NCBI RefSeq assembly: GCF_009604375.1
Contig: NZ_WEGH01000002.1
Location: 706,073-770,072, forward strand
Source: Actinomadura macrotermitis
GTDB lineage: Bacteria > Actinomycetota > Actinomycetes > Streptosporangiales > Streptosporangiaceae
DNA: 64,000 nt
Direction of reading: 5' to 3'
In this document: one piece after another, positions 59,768 through 64,000 of the stretch
How the letters are laid out: each line of letters begins with the position of its first letter
Numbering within the stretch: the stretch's first letter is position 1
Position numbers and translations under genes: made by a program
Notes under the pieces: model-generated
Databases searched by the model: none
What the model was told of the DNA's origin: nothing
Seen by the model: the letters and a program-made list of their open reading frames with translations, nothing else

Positions 59768-62428
59768 ATGAAGGTCCTCACTCAGGACTCGCCGGCGGCC
59801 GAACTCGCCGCACTGGGCGGCGGCAAGGCCCGCGGCCTGCACGCACTCGCCCGGACGGGCGCGAGCGTCCCCGCCTGGGCGGTCGTCGGCACCGACGTGT
59901 TCGAGCGGTACCTGGCCGACAACGACCTCACGGGCAAGCTCGCCGACCTCGTGGCGCGAACCGGCGAGCTCGGCACCGAGACCGTCGCCGCCCGCGCCGA
60001 GAAGCTGCTCCTCGGCGGGGACCTCGGCGACGAGGTGGCGGGCATGGTCGGCGAGGCGTACCGGACGGTCGGCCAGGGCGCGGTCGCGGTGCGGTCCTCG
60101 TCCGCCGAGGAGGACTCCGCCGACCTCTCGTTCGCCGGTCAGTTCGCCACCTTCCTCAACGTCCGCGGCGAGGAGGCGGTCGCGGAGCACGTGCGGCGCT
60201 GCTGGGCCTCGGCCTACTCGGCGCGGGCGCTGGCCTACCGGGCCCAGCACCCGGAGGCGGGCGGGCTCGCCCCGATGGCCGTGATCGTCCAGCGGATGGT
60301 CCGCGCGGACACCAGCGGGGTGCTCTTCACCGCCAACCCCACCACGGGCGACCGCGGCGAGCTGATCGTCAGCGCCGTGTACGGCCTCGGGGAGGCGCTG
60401 GTCAGCGGCACGGTGGACGCCGACACCATCGTGGTCGACCGCGTGACCGGGGCCGTGACGAGCACGGTCGTCGGCGACAAGGCCGAGCGCTACGACGCGG
60501 ACGAGGAGCTCGGCTACCGGGTCAGCGAGGTCGATCCCGCCAAGCGCGGCGCCTGCTGCCTCACCTCGGAGCAGATCGGCGAGCTCACCGCGCTCGGCGC
60601 CCGGCTGGAGGAGGCCTTCGGCGCGCCCCAGGACGTCGAATGGGCCATCAGCGAGGGACGGCTGCTGGTCCTGCAGAGCAGGCCGATCACCACCGAACTC
60701 GGCCCGCCCCCGGACGAGCCCGTCCTCATCTGGGACAACTCCAACATCGTGGAGAACTTCGGCGGCATCACCAAGCCGCTCACGTTCAGCTTCGCGCAGC
60801 ACGTCTACCACCTCAGCCACCAGGAGTACTGCCGCATGCTCGGCGTCCCGGAGCGGCGGCTCGCGGAAATGGACGACTGGCAGCGCGGCAGGCTCGGCTA
60901 CTTCCACGGCCGCGTCTACTACAACCTGCTCACCTGGTACCGCATGCAGCGGCTGCTGCCGTTCGCGCGGATGAAGCGGCGCGTCATGGAGCTGTCGATG
61001 GGGGTACGCGAGCCCATCCCGCACGCCACGGTGGAGGCACTGCAACCGTTCACCACCGACTCCCAGTTGGAGTCCGCCCTGATCCGCGCCCGTGCCGGGG
61101 CCGTCTTCTCCTGGCATCTGCTGGCCACCGAACGCTACGTCCGGCGCTTCCTGCGCGACTTCCGGACGGAGTTCCGCCGGTTCGACGAGCTCGACTACGA
61201 GGCGATGCCGGGCGAGGAGGTCTACCGCCGTTTCGTCGACCTGGACCGCACGCTCCTGCCCAAGTGGGCCCCGATGATCGGGCTGGAGGCCGTGATCCTC
61301 ACGACGTACGGCGCGCTGTTCGGCCTGACCCGCCGGTGGCTGCCGGACGCACCCGGCTGGTTCTACTGGAAGGTGGCCAACCCGGGCGGCGGGGTCGAGT
61401 CCGCCGAGCCCGCGCACGAGCTCACCGAGCTCGCCGCCACCGTGCGCGCCGACCCCGGCCTCGGGAAGCTGCTGGACTCGACGCCGGCGGACGAGGTCCT
61501 GGAGGCGCTGGACCGCGATGGCCACGACGACTTCGCGCGGCGGGTGCGGCGGTACATCGACCGCTACGGGTACCGCAGCCTGAACGAGCTCAAGCTGGAG
61601 GAGCCGGACCTGCGGCAGAACCCGGCGTCGCTCTTCATAATGCTCCGCAGCGCGCTCGCCGCCACGGCCGTCCCCGCCGAGCCGGGGCGTGTCGACGACG
61701 TCGAGGCATACCTGAACGAGCACCTCGATCCGGCGCGCGGACGGCTCTACGGCGTCGTGCGCCGCAAGGTGCGGGGGTCGCTGGACGCCCGCGAGCGCGT
61801 CCGCTTCTGCCGCACCCGCGCGTTCGGGCTGGCCCGGCGCATGTTCCGCGGCATGGGCCGCTCGCTGGCCGAGATGGGGGCGCTCGAACACCGGGACGAC
61901 ATCTTCTACCTGCGCATGGAGGAGATCCGCGACTGCTTCGAGGGCGCGCTGGGCCACGGCGATCTGACCGGCCTGGTCGAGCTGCGCAAGCGGCAGGAGG
62001 CGAGGGACGCCGAGCTCACTCCGCCCGAGCGGTTCGTGACCCGCGGTCCGGTGTACTGGCGCGGCAACCTCGACCGGGCCGGCTGGTCCACCGCCGCGGA
62101 CGACACCTCCTCGGGCCGCACGCGGTTCCAGGGGACGCCCTGCGGGCCGGGCGTCGTGGAGGACGTCGCCCAGGTGGTCACCGAGCCGACCGAGGTCACG
62201 GGCGGCGTGCTGGTCACCTACCGGACCGACCCCGGCTGGGTCGGCGTCCTGCCGTCGCTGTCGGGGCTGCTCATCGAGCGCGGCAGCCCGCTCACCCACC
62301 TGGCGATCGTCGCGCGCGAGCTGGGCATCCCGACCGTCGTGCAGATCAAGAACATCACCCGTGAGGTGAAGACCGGAACGCGCCTGCGGGTGGACGGCGG
62401 AACGGGCGAGGTCACCGTCGTGGAGTGA
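59768..62428 (+). CDS. PEP-synthase/rifampin-phosphotransferase-like dikinase
   Basis: An 886-residue protein laid out like rifampin phosphotransferase. An ATP-grasp domain (residues 1-310: GGGKARGLHALARTGASVP, AVRSSSAEEDSADLSFAGQF, VQRMVRADTSGVLFTANP) is followed by a large helical middle domain (about 330-790) and a swivelling His domain with H844 in SPLTHLAIVARELG. Length is near the 870 residues of RPH, and it lacks the PEP/pyruvate barrel. It should transfer the beta-phosphate of ATP through His to a small molecule; the acceptor is unknown. It ends the operon, 34 bases after the UbiA-like gene. Confidence 0.88.
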   Translation: MKVLTQDSPAAELAALGGGKARGLHALARTGASVPAWAVVGTDVFERYLADNDLTGKLADLVARTGELGTETVAARAEKLLLGGDLGDEVAGMVGEAYRTVGQGAVAVRSSSAEEDSADLSFAGQFATFLNVRGEEAVAEHVRRCWASAYSARALAYRAQHPEAGGLAPMAVIVQRMVRADTSGVLFTANPTTGDRGELIVSAVYGLGEALVSGTVDADTIVVDRVTGAVTSTVVGDKAERYDADEELGYRVSEVDPAKRGACCLTSEQIGELTALGARLEEAFGAPQDVEWAISEGRLLVLQSRPITTELGPPPDEPVLIWDNSNIVENFGGITKPLTFSFAQHVYHLSHQEYCRMLGVPERRLAEMDDWQRGRLGYFHGRVYYNLLTWYRMQRLLPFARMKRRVMELSMGVREPIPHATVEALQPFTTDSQLESALIRARAGAVFSWHLLATERYVRRFLRDFRTEFRRFDELDYEAMPGEEVYRRFVDLDRTLLPKWAPMIGLEAVILTTYGALFGLTRRWLPDAPGWFYWKVANPGGGVESAEPAHELTELAATVRADPGLGKLLDSTPADEVLEALDRDGHDDFARRVRRYIDRYGYRSLNELKLEEPDLRQNPASLFIMLRSALAATAVPAEPGRVDDVEAYLNEHLDPARGRLYGVVRRKVRGSLDARERVRFCRTRAFGLARRMFRGMGRSLAEMGALEHRDDIFYLRMEEIRDCFEGALGHGDLTGLVELRKRQEARDAELTPPERFVTRGPVYWRGNLDRAGWSTAADDTSSGRTRFQGTPCGPGVVEDVAQVVTEPTEVTGGVLVTYRTDPGWVGVLPSLSGLLIERGSPLTHLAIVARELGIPTVVQIKNITREVKTGTRLRVDGGTGEVTVVE

Positions 62429-62437
62429 CGGGGGCGC

Positions 62438-63493
62438 TCACCAGGCGGGCGGGGTCCGCCAGACGCAGGGCAGGCCGTGATCCTCGCTGTCGGCGGCCAC
62501 GTCCCGCCCGCCACCGGGCCACCGCTGCAGCTCCAGCCGGTACCGGGCCTGCGTGTCCGGCTCCAGCGTCATCCTGACCAGCGGGGCGCCGCCGGTCGCC
62601 CTGGCCCCCGCCGCCTCCAGCAGCTTCTCGACCTCCACCTGCTCGGACGCGGGGATGTACTGCCACACCAGCGAGTGCCACACCACCGTGGTGACGCCGG
62701 GCTGGGCCGGCTCGGCGAGCCTGTCCGCCAGCCAGTCCGCCGCGCCCGACCGCGTCACCGCGAAGGGCAGGTCCCGGGCGAGGTCCACGGCCCGCCGCGC
62801 ACGCTCCCAGCGTTCCCGCTGGTCGGGCCAGATGCACGACAGGAGAGCCAGGCCCCCGTCCGCCGACCGCGGGTCGAGCGGATGCGGATCGCAACCCGCC
62901 CTGGCCACGATCACCGGGGTCGCGGAGGTGCCGGCCGGAAGCCCCTCCCAGGGTTCGCGCAGCCGGACGGGCGAGCCGGGATCACCCAGCACCCGCCGTC
63001 CCACCTCATAGGCGTACCGGTCGGGCCACAGGTTGAGCCCGGCGCTCGCGCCGATCTCCAGCAGCCGCACCTCGGCGGACGGCCCGCGGTCCACGGCCCG
63101 GATCAGCCCGCCGTACAGGGCGGCGCTCCGGCCGACCTCGTTCGTCTGGAGCGGCAGGCCGGTCAGCTCCGCCACCTCGGCCGGGCGTTCGGCGAGCAGC
63201 CGCCGCATCGCGGGCCACGCGCCCGCCGGCCCTTCGGCACCGCCCGCGCTCGGGAAGTACGGCGCCAGCTTCGGCGCCCGCCCGGCCAGCACCAGCCAGT
63301 GCACCGCCCGCATCATGCGCAGTGCGGGAACACTGCTCAGCTCGGGTTCGGGCCCTTCGAACAGCGCGGCGACCGGCCCGCCCGCTTCCACGTCGTCGGC
63401 CGCCGCCGCCAGCAGCTCCGCGTAGAGCGGCGAGCCCAGCCGGCCGCATTCGTGGGCGTGGTAGCGCATCCCCAGCGCCAGCAATTCGGTCAC
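62438..63493 (-). CDS. DUF2332-family protein
   Basis: A 351-residue soluble protein typical of DUF2332: RYHAHECGRLGSPLYAELLA at the N-terminus, then LLEIGASAGLNLWPDRYAYE, a SAM-motif-like stretch, and CIWPDQRERWERARRAV. Function unknown, possibly methyltransferase-related. GTG 63493 is shared with the stop of the preceding gene as GTGA, so it is translationally coupled to the enolase-superfamily gene. It converges with the dikinase gene ten bases away. Confidence 0.88.
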   Translation of the reverse strand: MTELLALGMRYHAHECGRLGSPLYAELLAAAADDVEAGGPVAALFEGPEPELSSVPALRMMRAVHWLVLAGRAPKLAPYFPSAGGAEGPAGAWPAMRRLLAERPAEVAELTGLPLQTNEVGRSAALYGGLIRAVDRGPSAEVRLLEIGASAGLNLWPDRYAYEVGRRVLGDPGSPVRLREPWEGLPAGTSATPVIVARAGCDPHPLDPRSADGGLALLSCIWPDQRERWERARRAVDLARDLPFAVTRSGAADWLADRLAEPAQPGVTTVVWHSLVWQYIPASEQVEVEKLLEAAGARATGGAPLVRMTLEPDTQARYRLELQRWPGGGRDVAADSEDHGLPCVWRTPPAW

Positions 63494-64000
63494 ACGAACC
63501 ACTCCTCCGCAAGTTCCACGCCGAAGCCCGGCTCCGTCCACGGTACGAGCCGCCCGTCCTTGACCGTGTAGCCGCCGTCCGGCACCGGCTCGTCCAGGAC
63601 GACCAGCGAGAAGTAGTAGTCACTGCCGTCGACGATCGGATCGAGGGTGACCATCAGCTGGAGCGCGGCGCTGGTCGCCAGCCGGGTCTCGGAGAAGGCC
63701 CCCGCGTATCCGCGGATCCCGAACGTCGCGGCGGTCCGGGCCGCGGCGGCGGTCGCGCGCAGGCCGCCGAGCTTGCCGACCTTGAGGCTCACGACCTCGA
63801 ACGTCCCGTCGGCCACGATCCGCTGCAGGTCGGCGGTGCCGCGGAACGACTCGTCGGCGCAGAACGCGACCGGGACGGCCTGGCGGAGCCACCGCAGGGC
63901 CTGGGTGTCCCCGGGCGCGAACGGCTGCTCCACGAACTCCAGCGGAAGGCCGGCGGCGGCCCGCAGGAACATCCCGATCTCGGGCACCGTGCCCGTGCCG
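63490..64000 (-). CDS. Enolase-superfamily enzyme, N-terminus beyond window
   Basis: The visible 170 residues are the C-terminal barrel half of a muconate-lactonizing/mandelate-racemase-type protein. FVEQPFAPGD and FCADESF hold metal-ligand acids, and VSLKVGKLGGL holds the KxxK-like catalytic position. Dipeptide epimerases and o-succinylbenzoate synthases share this pattern. The start and N-terminal cap lie off the right edge. It is coupled to the DUF2332 gene by a GTGA overlap. Confidence 0.85.
   Translation of the reverse strand, partial: GTGTVPEIGMFLRAAAGLPLEFVEQPFAPGDTQALRWLRQAVPVAFCADESFRGTADLQRIVADGTFEVVSLKVGKLGGLRATAAAARTAATFGIRGYAGAFSETRLATSAALQLMVTLDPIVDGSDYYFSLVVLDEPVPDGGYTVKDGRLVPWTEPGFGVELAEEWFV

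Noticed and set aside
58559..62299. Very long reverse-strand open frame (1,246 codons)
   Set aside because: It is antisense to the dikinase, UbiA-like and nucleotidyltransferase genes, all of which have clear motifs. Its translation is low-complexity Arg/Gly/Gln-rich, as expected for a shadow in GC-rich DNA.

Overview
The window is a very GC-rich chromosomal segment, with third codon positions almost always G or C. Its gene set is that of a filamentous actinomycete: a PknG-type kinase with an N-terminal rubredoxin, a SepF paralogue, an EshA-type encapsulin with a 2-methylisoborneol pathway, an EgtC-like amidotransferase, and many GTG starts and ATGA/GTGA overlaps. The genus cannot be fixed from the sequence; Streptosporangiales or Streptomyces-like relatives would fit. 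No rRNA, tRNA, CRISPR array, replication origin or complete insertion sequence was seen.

Layout. 0-4.6 kb: a reverse-strand operon of a coiled-coil protein, pknG and a VWA protein that runs off the left edge. 5-16.8 kb: two tandem CNNM/CBS membrane proteins, a long repeat-rich coiled-coil protein with apparent decayed helicase motifs, a small holin-like membrane protein, recQ, a methyltransferase and an EamA transporter. 15-21.5 kb is accessory-looking, with poorly recognised membrane proteins, a 12-residue-repeat protein, a methyltransferase bracketed by a 46-bp direct repeat, and a frameshifted gene remnant. 21.6-26.1 kb: a secreted protein with its two-component system, a macro-domain protein, and an alpha/beta hydrolase divergent from a CGNR regulator. 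26.1-31.2 kb: a reverse-strand amidotransferase/ligase cassette (EgtC-like, AsnO-like, and a GCS2 domain fused to an ATP-grasp domain). 34.3-37.65 kb: a compact family 2B encapsulin operon (eshA, GPP methyltransferase, 2-MIB synthase) closed by a strong terminator. 37.7-47 kb: stress, regulatory and efflux genes, with a patch of fused gene debris near 44.3-45.0 kb.

The most unusual part is 47.9-62.4 kb. Nine reverse-strand genes, each overlapping the next by one to four bases, encode in transcription order a threonine-synthase-like PLP enzyme, both halves of a split transketolase, a HAD phosphatase, an HPr-kinase-like P-loop protein, a Gfo/Idh/MocA oxidoreductase, a phosphoribosyltransferase-like protein, a short adenylosuccinate-synthetase-like ligase and a membrane-anchored methyltransferase. 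Facing them is a three-gene operon: a nucleotidyltransferase with a possible PqqD-like insert, a UbiA-like membrane enzyme, and a rifampin-phosphotransferase-like dikinase. The promoter gap between them carries a perfect 19-bp sequence in inverted orientation, one copy near each operon, which suggests shared control. I read this as an unassigned biosynthetic locus, possibly for a pentose- or nucleotide-like metabolite. No product can be named from the sequence alone.

The right edge holds a DUF2332-type protein overlapping a truncated enolase-superfamily gene.
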